NCBI GenBank assembly: GCA_009103225.1
Contig: RHPI01001715.1
Coordinates: 100,856-164,855 of the forward strand
DNA length: 64,000 bases
Source: Chlorokybus atmophyticus
Lineage: Eukaryota > Streptophyta > Chlorokybophyceae > Chlorokybales > Chlorokybaceae
Reading direction: 5' to 3'
The first letter of the stretch is position 1, and every line of letters begins with the position of its first letter. The position numbers and the translations under genes are program-made. Below are positions 48,663 to 60,299 of this stretch, one piece after another. Under the pieces are notes generated by a model. That model ran no database searches. It saw nothing but the letters and a program-made list of their open reading frames with translations, and was not told the origin of the DNA.

Positions 48663-48892
48663 CCTCACGAGGCATTTGTACTCAAGATTTTAACACATGT
48701 AGTCACCACTACCTTAACCTATACCAACCTATCCTGCTACTACTACAACTGATCACAATTAGTCGAATCTATACCGCCGCCGCCGCCGCCCAGCATGCCA
48801 TAAGCGCCAGCGCCGCCGCCAGCAACCAGCGTGCCACCAGTCCCCGCTCACGCCGCCGCCGCTGCTGCGCCCTTATAAACGCCCGTTTTAAG

Positions 48893-48930
48893 TTCCGACC
48901 GCCGCATATGCTACAGCGGCGGTCGGAACG
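48893..48930. repeat. GC-rich hairpin
   Basis: Arms of 13 or more bases (TTCCGACCGCCGC and its complement) are separated by about ten bases, in otherwise AT-rich DNA. It is not followed by a T-run and no gene ends here. Confidence 0.75.
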
Positions 48931-50438
48931 CGAACAACACTTCTTACCTTGTACCACAAATTATGATATGATTCATAAGTATAATACTACATGTAACATG
49001 TCCGTTTAACATTTATTGTATACTCTGTATGTATGCGCATATTAATGTAAGTAACACATGTAATGCATAAGATTATACCGATATCAAAGCAGTCTAAAAC
49101 TGTGAATGGTGTGCTTGCGCAGACTTACACACAATTGCAATGTTGCATATGCATTAAAATCATGGTTTTATTGGATTGCATCATAAACAGTTGCAATGAT
49201 ATTAACATTTGTCAACAACAATAACAAAAAAACCACGTATGAAAAGCATTCTACCAAGTGACTATAACATGGTATGCAAATCATGATTAACACAAGGGAC
49301 TAACACATCATTAAGTGGTTGACGTCGCCGCCGCCGCCTGCCGATGGATCAAATACACCAAGTGCCAAACACTTAGTACATGTGACGAAGTCGAAACGTC
49401 TTGAGAACGTTTGGATAACAGCAACATACGATAAGCGTTTTGATTGTGTCTTTGAACTGTTTATGATGAAACACATTTTAAACACCAGAAACCTATCAAG
49501 CAACTACTGTAAATCCAAACAAATTGCATTTGATGTGCCTCACGACATGTACAAGACATTACGGGATAGTTGTCATTTTGTCAATTACATATGAACGGCA
49601 ACACCGCAAAATACGAAAGTAAGGGTTCCAATAAGCTAATTTTGCGAGCATGTTTTGGAACTGTTGCCGAACAGACCGCTTATTTTCAGATGTAATGTAT
49701 CATAACGCTGATGCTATTAACTATTGGGTATCGGTTAGTTAGGTCATGTCCCCTTTGCTTAAATATTGGGTACCTTACAGGTACCGATTTGGTAGAGTCA
49801 GTTTCTTTATGCATACGGCCGCCGACTGATGGTGACGGCTGTTATACCCAGGTCTCTGTGTTAAGACTGCAGTGGACTGAGCCACGACGGTCCAAATGGG
49901 TATCCTCAGATGCACGGCTGTTGCCACTTTTTAGTTGGCCGGCAGGGGAAACATTTTGCGACGTAGTATGCAAAAGACAATTTCCACTTTTAATGATACC
50001 AGATTTAAGCGCCCTACATGTTTCCCCTTCGATGAAACCTTAAAGAGGAATAAGTCCCTATTGATAATTGCATGCAAAATTTGCATACTGTAGGGAGAGT
50101 AATTCATGCGCTATCGGTTGAATGAGTTTTATGTCATGAATGTATAAATATAAGACTCAATGACGTGCGGCGCATCATTGACAAAAACTTTTTATGAAAA
50201 GATCCAACCTAAAGTAGCCATAGGTATGGGACATGTTTATAGTCATATATCCATACACCCTCACAAGATGTAATAGTGTGACAATTACACCTCCGACGCT
50301 TGAAGGTGCCCCTCTCCCCTCCGCCTTCGGGTAACACATAGGACCACGCGAGCTTTCGCACTGTTTAATGCAGTAACTTACTGTATAGAGACTTGAAGTC
50401 CCTGCAACTTTCCATTAGTTGTTGGTTGCAATTGAAGT

Positions 50439-50521
50439 TCAATTAGACACGCCACTTGCATGTGTCGTGTCTAATTGGTAATGCCGCATCGTGTCAGCCT
50501 GACACGATGCGGCACTACCAA
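50439..50521. repeat. Two adjacent hairpins
   Basis: The first has 12-bp arms (CAATTAGACACG and its complement, 50439-50477). The second has 23-base arms with one mismatch and a 1-base loop (50475-50521), centred on GTGTCAGCCTGACAC. The two overlap slightly, so they could form alternative cruciforms. The arrangement resembles the pair at 316-395, though the sequences differ. Confidence 0.82.
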
Positions 50522-50839
50522 CACATAATCTTTACTACCACATTGATTTTACCGATATTTAATTAACCTTATAGTTGCAATCAAGCTTAGCAATGAAGCA
50601 CGCAAACAAATGCATGCTGAATAATTGAGTAACATATTGAAGGATATTTACCAAATGATGCCCCGCTTACATGACAACGTGTCACGTAAGCTATATGATA
50701 CATTAATTTTATTAAGGTCGTATTGATGTATGCTGATGTATAAGCAAATGTTTGCTTACATATACTCTGAGAGACGATTTGAATGATGGTTCATACATTA
50801 AAACTTGCTTATTAGTGCGCGCACGCGCACGCGAGCGTG

Positions 50840-50844
<5 letters not shown>

Positions 50845-50888
<44 letters not shown>
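50845..50888. repeat. (TG)n microsatellite
   Basis: About twenty TG dinucleotides in an uninterrupted run, in intergenic DNA. Confidence 0.95.
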
Positions 50889-51611
50889 TTTTGTGTGTCA
50901 CAATGTGGCGAACAGCCGTATGTGCACGCGAAAGACTCCTCAGCATACATAGTTCATGGCACTTGCGCATTGCTATGATAAATGACAGGTTTGCGAGGTT
51001 GTTCAGCGTGTTATGCAAATCAACAATGCGTGATGTGCATAATTGCTTTAATACAAGGCTTGCGCATGCTGAGGATCGACGCCAACATAAACATGCAAAA
51101 GTTGCATTAATACTGGCCATCATTTCATGCCAATGCAGAAATGCATTGTATTTGATACGGCACATCATGCACATGCCTAGCGCGTTTGCATGCAAGTTTC
51201 CATGTTAGGCCGTATTGCGAGCTTTATTGATGACCTTGCCGCACATTGATGACCTTGCCAAGTTTTAGCATGTTGTATCCCTTGCATCATAAACACCAAC
51301 GGACACACCCTACAACGAACTCAATAACACACACGGTAAACATGAGCCATATATAACAGTTTTCTCAGCCTCTAATAAACAATATTTGTGCACTTAGCAA
51401 GTCACTAACAACGCTAGCACTATGTAGCACTCATCGCAAGTATGTACAATATCCGAGACGAACTGTCGCTTTGGCATGCAAAGTGCTCAAGAGCGCGATA
51501 TCACAACACTCGCTTTCTCAATATAATCATGCACGCACGCGCGCGCGTGTACACACTCGCACACACACGCTGGCATGCTGCCGCTCCACCCTCGTTGCCA
51601 TAACCAGGCCC

Positions 51612-53713
51612 TTAACGGGAGATGGGGCAGAGCACATTGCCACGGCAGCACCCGTAGAGGCTTGGATTGTAGGCTGCGGTGCCACAGCAGGAGGTCTCGC
51701 CGCGGGAGACGGCGCCGTTGTGGAGGACCCCGTTGCAGCAGACGGACTTGAAGCTGGAGTAAGGCCTGTTTCCGCAACACGCGTCGAACTCGCTGGCGTC
51801 GTACAGCACCCCGTTGCAGCAGGTGAATGTGGCGCTGTCGTAGGGCTTCCCACCGCAGCATCCTGTCCACTCAGTCATCGTGTACGTGTAAATCACGCCG
51901 CTGCAGCAAAACGCCCTGCATTGCAGCCAACAAGTTCAGCGGATGACTCTGTGAGGTTGAGACACAAGAACATTCGCACGCACGTGCACGGGCACGCACG
52001 GGCACGCACGCACAACAGTTAACACGCACTTGGAGGGGTCGTAGGCCTTTTCGTCGCAGCATCGGTAGGTAGAGGGTGGGAAGTTGTTGAGTACTCCAGC
52101 GCAGCAGAGCTGCTGCCTTGGTTGGTAGGGCCTCTTACCGCAGCATTGGAAGGTGGTGGATGGGTTGTTGTAGATCACGCCGACGCAGCAGATCTGCTTG
52201 TTGGGGTCAAACGCCTTCTGTCCGCAGCACTTGTTCGTTGTCGAGGGCACGTCGAACACAGTGGTGCCGCAGCAAGTTTGCTTCGCAGGGTTGTAAGGCT
52301 GACGGCCGCAGCACTTGTACGTTGTGGAGGGGAAGTTCTGAACCACATTGGCGCAGCAGATCTGCTTATCCGGGTTGTAGCTCACGGTGTTGCAGCACCT
52401 TGTGCGCCCGACGCTTTGCGACTGGATCACATTGTTGCAACACAGCGACTTCGTTGGATCGTAAGGCTTGCCGTTGCAGCAAGCGATGGTGTTTGGATAC
52501 ACCACGCCGCAGCAGATCTGTGCAAAACGTACACGATTGAAAACATCAGTCAGGCTCGCGCCCTTGCTCTATGTGTGTGTGTGTGTGACTTACCTGTTTG
52601 CCAGGGACGAATGATACAGTGCGGCAGCACTTGGTGTAACCGGCAGATGGGCCGTTGTCATTCACCGTGCTGTTGCAGCAAAGCTGCACAATGCAGTCGC
52701 AACAGGGCAGTAAGCACACACGTGAACGCAAGGAATAGCTATCATACACGCATGCTCAGGCACACGCGCGTGGTTGTGTGTGTGTGTGCGTGCGCGTGCG
52801 CGCGCGTGTACGCACGCACCTGCTTGTCAGGGTTATAGTTCACTTTCCCGCAGCACCTCGTTTTCCCTCCCTCCACACTCACCAAACTCCCTTCACAGCA
52901 CACGTACTTCCCCGAGTCGTACGGCTTCCCCGCGCAGCAGGCGTCCTGCACTCCCGGTCCCACTATCGGACTAAGCGTCTTCCCGTCGCAGCACAAATAC
53001 TTGCTCGAGTCATATGGCTGGGCACCGCAGCAGGCGTCGTAGTCGGTGGGGTAGAGATGGTCAGAGCAGCAGAAGAAGGTGGCGCTGTCGTAAGGCTTGC
53101 CGCCGCAGCAACCGGTGTACTCGGAGGAAGAACGGTCGTAGACCTGGCCGCTGCAGCAGAAGGACCTGGAGGACATGTGGGGAGTGTGTGAGAGAGATGT
53201 AAGTCTGTAGGTATTAAGCGGACAGTGGTGACGGAGGGTGAGGGGAAGTGTTGGCTTACTTGCTGGGGTTGTAGGTTATGCGGCCGCAGCATTGGCTGAT
53301 GCCGTCGTTTGGGTATAGCTGACCGTCGCAGCACTGTTGTGAACATGGACAGACACAAGACAAGACAAGACAACAGAGTTAGTTGACAGGCCGTCAATGT
53401 GTGTCTCGCCCTCCGCTCTGGCAAACAGAGCAAGGTGGGCAAATGTGCATATGAAAAACTATGCTTGTGGACGTCATTCTAGACTGGTGGCGGGGTGCAA
53501 AGCACAGCAGCAGTGATATGGCAAGTGCCAGCAGCATGCAGGCCAAGGGCACCATGGGGCACGGCAGGTGGCAAGGGTGATGCTGGAAAGAAGGAGGGTG
53601 CTTACGATGTATGTGGCGGGATCATACTGGCCATCCACGCACTGCGCCTGCGCCGTCACCGCCGCCGCCGCTGCCAGCAGCAGCGCTGCCAGCGCCAGAT
53701 GATTGAAGTTCAT
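51612..53713 (-). CDS. Secreted galaxin-like di-cysteine repeat protein, 6 exons
   Basis: Exons in gene order: 53713-53606, 53333-53260, 53165-52820, 52683-52594, 52517-52030 and 51915-51612; 469 aa. A signal peptide (MNFNHLALAALLL, then an Ala run ending AQAQC) leads into about 31 di-cysteine motifs. They alternate between two kinds: xCCGxKPYDxxK and xCCxGVxxN. This is the galaxin pattern, first described in coral skeletal matrix and also found in other animals and protists. Each module carries two CC pairs and a conserved Tyr/Pro-Asn/Asp-Pro core, e.g. RCCGKVNYNPDKQ. Introns often fall just before or inside the CC motif after PDKQ or DPSK, so exon duplication is a likely route of growth. 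The protein is probably secreted and heavily disulfide-linked, in the cell covering or matrix; binding partners are unknown. No transmembrane or anchor segment is seen at the C-terminus (LCPISR). Confidence 0.93.
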
Positions 53714-55230
53714 CGTCACCCAACACCTGGCAATGCAACACATAAGCCGGAGTTAGGTACTGGCCAAAGCCACAGCAACACGGAGTTACATGAGCTTACT
53801 ACATGCTCAACCTACCAGCGACCTTGCCGGATGGCTTTACCACCGCCGCCGCCGCCGCCGCCGCTGCCTGCACAGCCCACAGACAAACTATCTTCTTTGA
53901 GGTAAGCAGAGATGCCCACTGTTTTTTTGCTAGTGAAGCGAACAGTGACTGAGACTGACGTGCAGTGCGTGGCTACTGGTCACCACTTCTTGGGGGGCCA
54001 AACCGGCCCACAGCTCAAACCGCCGGCCACTTAAGTGAGTTCTGGGCTGCAGCGGCTGGGCGTTGACGGAACCATTAGCGGTTTATAACCGGTAGGAGAC
54101 CGATGTACCGCCCGGTTTTGTCGGTACTCGCGGTGGCGCTACGGCTTGCGAAGCCACACACGTACACCTTGCACGCCATCACCCGCGCGTGACCGAGATC
54201 TGTCCGAACTAACTGCCCTACCGGTTACATATTTAGCGCCTGACCAGCTGGCGGTTGAGTCGAGGCGCCATGTTATTTGACCCATGTGCATTACGGGCGG
54301 ATTCATGACGGTAACGTGACGCTGTGTAACCAGTCACATTAGCGTACCGGTCGGTGGTGCTACGGAGTCATCGCAGCGTGTGTCAGTCCGACGTACCGGC
54401 TACAAATGCGGAGACCTAATGCTGACGGCTGCGGTACGGCGCACGCAACAGTTCAGCATCCCTGCCTATCTCAGTCAGGACGCCAGACGCCTTTTGCTTA
54501 TGCCGGCTTGCTGAGATTGCTCTGGATGGACGGCTTCGATGGCGCTCGCGACGGAGATAGACCGTGAACCGAATGTGAACACCTCTGATCGTTACGCGTT
54601 CACCGCCTTTTGTCGGCGCTGTTCCCCTTTGACCGCCGTGCGTTAACGGCTGTCAATCAGCTGTGTGGCGTCAACGACCAGTGTAGTGCATGAAGTCGTT
54701 CGGCTGTTGACCATGTTTGATGACGCAGTAACTATAGTGTGTAATCAATTAGCGTTAAAGGGTAGAGTGGATTAGTTAGAACAAGGGTGAGTAGTGGCGG
54801 CATGTCTTTGGGGTATGGGGCCTGCCCCGACCTCGTACCGCCAAAAACGCGGCCGTTTTAACCACTAACTGTGCCGCAATTGCACTAAATCCCTAGCAAT
54901 TTGGGTCGCCGTTGGTAAGCGGTTGCCGCTGAGATATTTTTCAGCATCTTTTACGCATCTTTGCAATGATTGGCCATTTTGCTGCCTTTTTGAGCAACTG
55001 GCTGTTGTCACCGTTGCGATCCCATTTGATCAATCTCATGCGTGACCAAATGGTGGCCTAACGATGCGATTTTTCGTTTGGTTGAATCTTAACGTTAAGG
55101 TAATTCAGGTTAGCATTATTTTGATGGTCGTAACCTCGGCATTATTTACTAAAAATCGCAGCACGTACCGTGGCGTGAACGTTACGTTGATTATTAAGTT
55201 TTAAAACACTTAACAGCGTTTGCTAAATAC
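53714..55230. other. Intergenic region
   Basis: No gene is recognised. A GCC-type run lies at about 53838-53863 close to the galaxin-like gene and may be in its leader. From about 53990 to 54720 the DNA is GC-balanced and rich in CCGGT words, without a coding frame; after that it turns AT-rich up to the tandem repeat at 55231. Confidence 0.5.
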
Positions 55231-55310
55231 ATGGCACCATGTTGCGCCATATCGCCGCATATGTAATCATATGGCACCATGTTGCACCATATCGCCGCAT
55301 ATGTAATCAT
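55231..55310. repeat. Tandem duplication of a 40-bp unit
   Basis: Two head-to-tail 40-bp copies (55231-55270 and 55271-55310) differ at one base. Each contains ACCATGTTGC and CATATCGCCGCATATG. Similar TTGC...ATATCG words recur at 59570-59850, on the other side of the Rep-helicase gene, so this may be one border array of a mobile element. Confidence 0.85.
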
Positions 55311-55464
55311 GTCGCAAAAGTTTACTACACATCAGAGATATTGTGCATGTGGATTTGCACCTTTGCACGCCCTCATTGCTGGACTGTGCCGAGATGGTTC
55401 TTTTGGATGGCGACAAATGCCAGGGCGGTTGATATGTTCCTGATGTGTTGTTTCGTCATCCGCT

Positions 55465-58400
55465 ATGACTTATGAGCAACATTGCGATTTGTCTCAGCAT
55501 TGCGAATTGTGGGACGACTGCGATGATTTGCTTTCCTGTTGGCAAGATGCACAACGTAAGTTTGTCACGCGAATGCAATGTTGTTCGTTGTGCGGGCATG
55601 TACAGTTTTACTCTGCTGCTGCTACTTATCGTCCAATGTATCGACGATCAGTATCCACCGTTGCACCATATGATTTGGCTAATGTTTTTATGTCCGATTA
55701 TACCAAGTGTGATAGTGATTACTACCAATGCCATCGATGCAGTCACGGGTCGGAGCGTTCTGTTACATTGTATTACACAGCGCAGTGTACATTCGCAAGT
55801 TGTTGGAGATACATCCAATGGTAGTGCAGATGTTGTCCCTTGTTAACACGTCCATGGCGCTTTGCGACTTATATAACTCATACAGTTTCACTTCGGGCCA
55901 AATTCAGCAGTTGAATATGATTAACGGTCCGTTTATCACTTGGGATGAGTTTACACATCAGAACCAACATGCCATCTTGTTGCTGGAGTTGTTGAGCGAG
56001 CTATTATCGTCCAACACTCTGGTTCAGAAATATCAGACCTTGGCAGAACAACCATTTGGTTCTGACGGCATCCCCACTGTCGGTTCATCTACTATTCGTA
56101 GCATCATGCAATGATTGTGTCTCGTGCACAGGATCGTAATCCTTTGAACATTGCTGGTGAATCAGCATACACATACGTTTTAACCACTTTGTTGCCATTT
56201 CCTTCGCGCAGCACAGTTGAAGTCACAGTGGACACCATGTTGCGCGTTGGACATATGTCGCTGCGTGAGCCTTGTTTTCCTCTTTTGATACACATGGATA
56301 CAGGTGGTGTGTACAATATTCCTGGTTTAACTGTTGAGTCTGCTCTGTTTCCCATGTTGTTTCCGCACAATCGTGGGTTCTTTGATGGTAATGTGTACAG
56401 CAGACTGTCAGACTATGTCAAGTTCCGTCTTACACAATCGTTCTCAGTTTTCACATTGTACAAGCCTTATTTGCTGTTGATGTACCAAATCCGTCAATCA
56501 CTTCTTACAGTCAGAAAGTGCCGCGAAGTTGCTGTGGACGCTGATATTGAAAAGTTCCTCAAACAACGACCTACTGCCACAATCAACGATGCCATCAAAA
56601 ACGCTGTAAAATTTCGTGTCCCTGGTGACATCATTGGATCTCCGAGTTGGCATCGACAAAAGTTGAGTGAGCTGCTGTGTCTGGTTGAGCATTGGGGTAT
56701 GCCTCATCTCTTTGTCACCATGACTGCAGATGAAGTGTCCAGTACCAACTTCCCTGAGATCATTGATTTGCAGAATGTTCTCCACAATGTCTCCACGCAA
56801 CTTAGTTGGCGCGATGCCCCTGTGGAGTGCGCACGTTTGTTTCATCATCGGTTCAGCACCTTCTTTAAAGAATATATCATGCAAAAGGATATCCTTGGAC
56901 GTGTGATGCACTATGTTATCAGGTATGAAACACAACACCGTGGATCTTTGCATGCACATGTTATGTTGTGGTTACATCCCGACGATGTTAAACGAGTTTG
57001 CAGTGAAATCACTGCGTTTATCCCCGGAGATTTTGACCATGCAAATCAGCAAATAATTGTACCAACTGATTCTAAACTGCGAGTCCTTTATGAATATGTT
57101 GTACGCAAGCAAATGCACAAGTGTTCTGATTTTGGCAGTGGCTGCAGAGCATTTGACAACAAGTGCGACATGGGCTTTCCGTATCCCGTACAACCAGATC
57201 GTCGACCTCAGTTCAACACAGAAACGCGCAGGTACGATTATTACAGACCACGCACTTGTGACCGCAATGTTGTTCCCACACATCCAGTGCTTTTATTGTT
57301 GTGGGGTGCTCATTGTAATGTGTTGCAAGTCACTGACAGTCATTGGAGCAAGTATTTAGTCAAGTACACAACAAAAATGGAACCTTGTGGCACTGTTGAT
57401 GATGCATTAGACACCAATGCACTCGGTTTGCAAGGATTGACTGTTAACGAATTGCGCATATTGAACACAATGTACTTGTCCAAACCCATTGCTCCAGCTG
57501 AAGCTGCTTTGATATGTTTAGATATTCCCATCATGCAAATGTCGTCCAATGTAACATATGTTGACACGCGTTTGCCTAACAATCGTTCTCGCATAGTGAA
57601 CAGTCGTGCACGGACAGTAATTGTGCATCCCATTCATCGTTATTGTGTCAGGCCTGACGAGGTAGAAAGAGTCACAATGTACAACTACTTTCGACAGTAC
57701 ATGCACCGAGATGGAGACACTGTGCCACATAACACTGTGCGTACTCTAAGAGACAGACTGAATGCATTCGTTTATGAGTTAGCTGTCCCGCGCATCATCA
57801 GATTCACGGATTACCATCCTGTACTTAGCATTGAAGGGTTTTGTTTCAATTTACTTCTTCAGCGGGTTACTTTTCGCTTTGAAGTTGATATGATTTCTTT
57901 GAACAACCAATCACGCACTTACTATAAAGAATGTGTGTTGCGGGGTTTCATCAACAACACAAACCGCAGTTTGTTGACACATGTCACGCGCTATGCCGAA
58001 TGTCATCTATACAATGATGTTAAGATTCACCATATGATAAATGCCATAATGCAGACCACTGATAATGCTATTAATGCCTTGTCTATGGCTGCAGCTGGTC
58101 CGACAAATAGTCAAACTGCACCAGAACGTACCACGCAGTATCCAACAGCTTCATCATCCAATCCTGCATCTCCAGCTTCAACTGTGACAACGGACTCAGA
58201 TGTATCGGCGCCGATGTTTCAAGGTACATTGAATGTTGAGGAGTTTGCGTTTGCGAACAATCTCTCTTTGACCAGCCAGCAAGAACGCACCGCAAGTAGT
58301 ATCATTGCAACACCGGTTGGTCAACATGTGATATCTGGTTGTCCAGGAACAGGCAAAACATTTTTGACCAGATTCATCACTCACAAGTTGCGCGTTGCTG

Positions 58401-59533
58401 GGATACCTGTTTTACTCAGTGCTACAACTGGCGCTGCGGCTTTGCGGCTCAGCTCATCAGCTTCAACTGTACATTCCAACTTCGCAATACCTGTCAACGG
58501 TCAGCAACTCCGGTTTGTAACTGCTATGGATGATGCTTACAAACTGTTACATCATTGTCGAGTATTTATTATTGACGAGTTTTCTATGATGACATCGCGG
58601 TTGTTTGACTTGGTGATGCTGCGCTTACAGCAAGTTCATGGACCCGAATATCTACAAACAATCGGCATTGTATTGGTTGGTGACCACAAGCAACTGCCAG
58701 CAGTTTGTGGACACAAAGTCCAAGACACATCGCAGGTTTGCCACAAATGCCATATTTCTGCATCACAGAGGTGGCCATTACGTAAGCAACATTTTTTATC
58801 TGTTTCAGTGCGTCATGCTTCAGACCCTCTGTTTGCTGAATTCTTGATTCAGATTCGTTCTGGCATACCCAGTTCAACAGAGATAGCAGATGCGTTAGGT
58901 GGCTGTCTGGTCACTTCGGAGTACTTACAACAGTTACCAAGTGATGCAACCATATTGTGTTCACATGTACAAGACACACTGGCTTTCAACAGCATGATTG
59001 TGAGACAACGTTTTGCAGCCGATACCATTGTGCCAATACAAATTACTTCTAATGCAGTGAACGTGCCCGAGCTACACGACTGGATTCACAAGCCCAAGTT
59101 CAACTTATTACCTTCAGTCGCCAAGGGAGCAAAGGTGTTGGTTTTAGAAAACGTTTCACTGCAAGATGGTGTAGCCAATGGGTCTTTGGGAACAGTGACG
59201 CAGTTTAGATACTACAAAGGTAATGTGAGCAGTATACAAGTTACATTTGACCATTTGGCAGACTCCATGTGGATGCGCCGAACAATACAGCAAACAACAA
59301 CGTTTCAAGGCAAAACGTACTACAAAGCTGTGTTTCCTTTGCAGCTAGCGTATGCAATGACAGTGCACAAGTGTCAAGGTGCAACGCTGCAATCAACTAC
59401 TGTTGTCCACATGCAGGAAGCTTTTGCTCCTGGATTGTGGTATGTGGCGTTGTCGCACGTGACAAACAGGGCCTATTTACGGTTGACGCGTTTACCGCGC
59501 CCTGAAGAGATGACGCCCGTTCCTGGGGATTGA
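55465..59533 (+). CDS. Helitron-type Rep/PIF1-helicase transposase, 3 exons
   Basis: Proposed exons 55465-55748, 55781-56078 and 56132-59533, giving 1327 aa. The two introns are only 32 and 53 nt, and removing them joins three frames cleanly. The N-terminal ~100 residues have paired Cys (CCSLCG, CHRC), as in the zinc-finger head of many Helitron proteins. The Rep nuclease has QHRGSLHAHVMLWL with the HUH motif HAH (~468), and KYLVKYTTK with the two catalytic-type Tyr (~602). The helicase part is PIF1-like: GCPGTGKTFLTRF (Walker A, ~930), IIDEFSMM (Walker B), VGDHKQLPAV, AYAMTVHKCQGATL and LWYVALSHVTNRAYLRL. All key residues seem present, so the gene may be functional. The protein would nick, unwind and transfer single-stranded DNA for rolling-circle transposition. 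The 55465 start is the first good ATG in frame. It could instead be a domesticated helicase. Confidence 0.9.
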
Positions 59534-60299
59534 CGTTGATAATTGGTAAGTCCAGTTAGTGTTGCGCAATAGTGTGACATATGTTGCATCATTTCGCGAT
59601 ATGATACGATGTTGCGCAACGTTGTTTGATATCGACGCATATCGCGAGTGTTTGAGCATGTTAGATCGATGTTGCACAACATTGCACTACATGCTGCCAA
59701 GTTGGACGATATTGCTTTAGGCGACATGGTACGCTGTTGCGCAACGTTGTTTGATATCAACGGATATCGCATGATGTTTGTGCATGAATGAACGATGTTG
59801 CAAAACATTGCGTTATATGGTTCCATGTTCGACGATATGGAACCATATCGCGTAAGATGAACTGCATCTCATGACCACACTGTACGCATGTACGGTTTGA
59901 TGACATGGCACATTCAGTTGATTGCCGTATCACCCGTCATCCAACCATGCTTTGTATGCAATCATCTCCTCCATCCCATCAACTCTTCTGACCAATCGCA
60001 TGGCGGCATGGCTTAGCACGTGGTGTTCTGCCGACACAGACCCTTTTCCTTGCCACGCAGATATACATTGGCAATATATCTAGCGCTGCTGTAAATGTAC
60101 ACCAGTTGAAACATCAAGTCGCAGGGCACTGTGCATACATGCCTGTCGCATCACCTGCCTCAGACACCTGCCCATTGTCGGAAACTGTCACCTCAGCCAG
60201 ACACAGGTAACAACGTGGCTCAATTGGCCTCTGTTTGATCTCGAACCTGTGAGTCATTAGTTGGCGAGCGTTACATTGACAATGCACTTGGTTGACAGC
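59534..60299. other. Intergenic stretch with iteron-like repeats
   Basis: The first ~320 bases are repetitive (listed separately). The rest has no recognisable gene and must contain the promoter of the gene starting at 60300. Confidence 0.5.
59602..59850. repeat. Degenerate ~125-bp tandem repeat downstream of the Rep-helicase
   Basis: Two copies offset by about 125 bases share GTTGCGCAACGTTGTTTGAT (59611 and 59736) and a following CGATGTTGCA or AACGATGTTGCA segment. GTTGCGCAAC is itself a palindrome. An inverted repeat of TATGGTTCCAT type closes the array near 59813-59850. Related words occur at 55231-55310 and at 61890-61990. Confidence 0.75.

Larger units (their letters stand above)
43716..51611. 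other. Gene-poor, AT-rich region
   Basis: About 7.9 kb without a recognisable gene. The first ~0.8 kb is GC-rich and probably includes the SulP promoter. The rest is AT-rich and holds a mixed CA/TA microsatellite block (45290-45520), hairpins at 48627-48662, 48893-48930 and 50439-50521, a GCC-type repeat at 48773-48870, and a (TG)n run at 50845-50888. Open frames at 49319-49594 and 49711-50043 are the longest tidy ones but match no family I know. Confidence 0.55.

Noticed and set aside
49319-50043. Two tidy plus-strand frames (91 and 110 codons) in AT-rich DNA
   Set aside because: No recognisable domain or splice context. Could be decayed transposon coding sequence, but this cannot be supported.
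52122-52838. 238-codon plus-strand frame inside the galaxin-like gene
   Set aside because: Shadow of the repetitive minus-strand gene. The minus strand gives a signal peptide and phased CC modules.
55231-55310. Possible CRISPR-like array
   Set aside because: Only two directly abutting copies with no spacers, in a eukaryotic context.
55239-55475. ATG at 55239 as an upstream start for the transposase
   Set aside because: It lies in the 40-bp tandem repeat and its frame ends at 55475, out of frame with the zinc-finger head, with no convincing splice to it.
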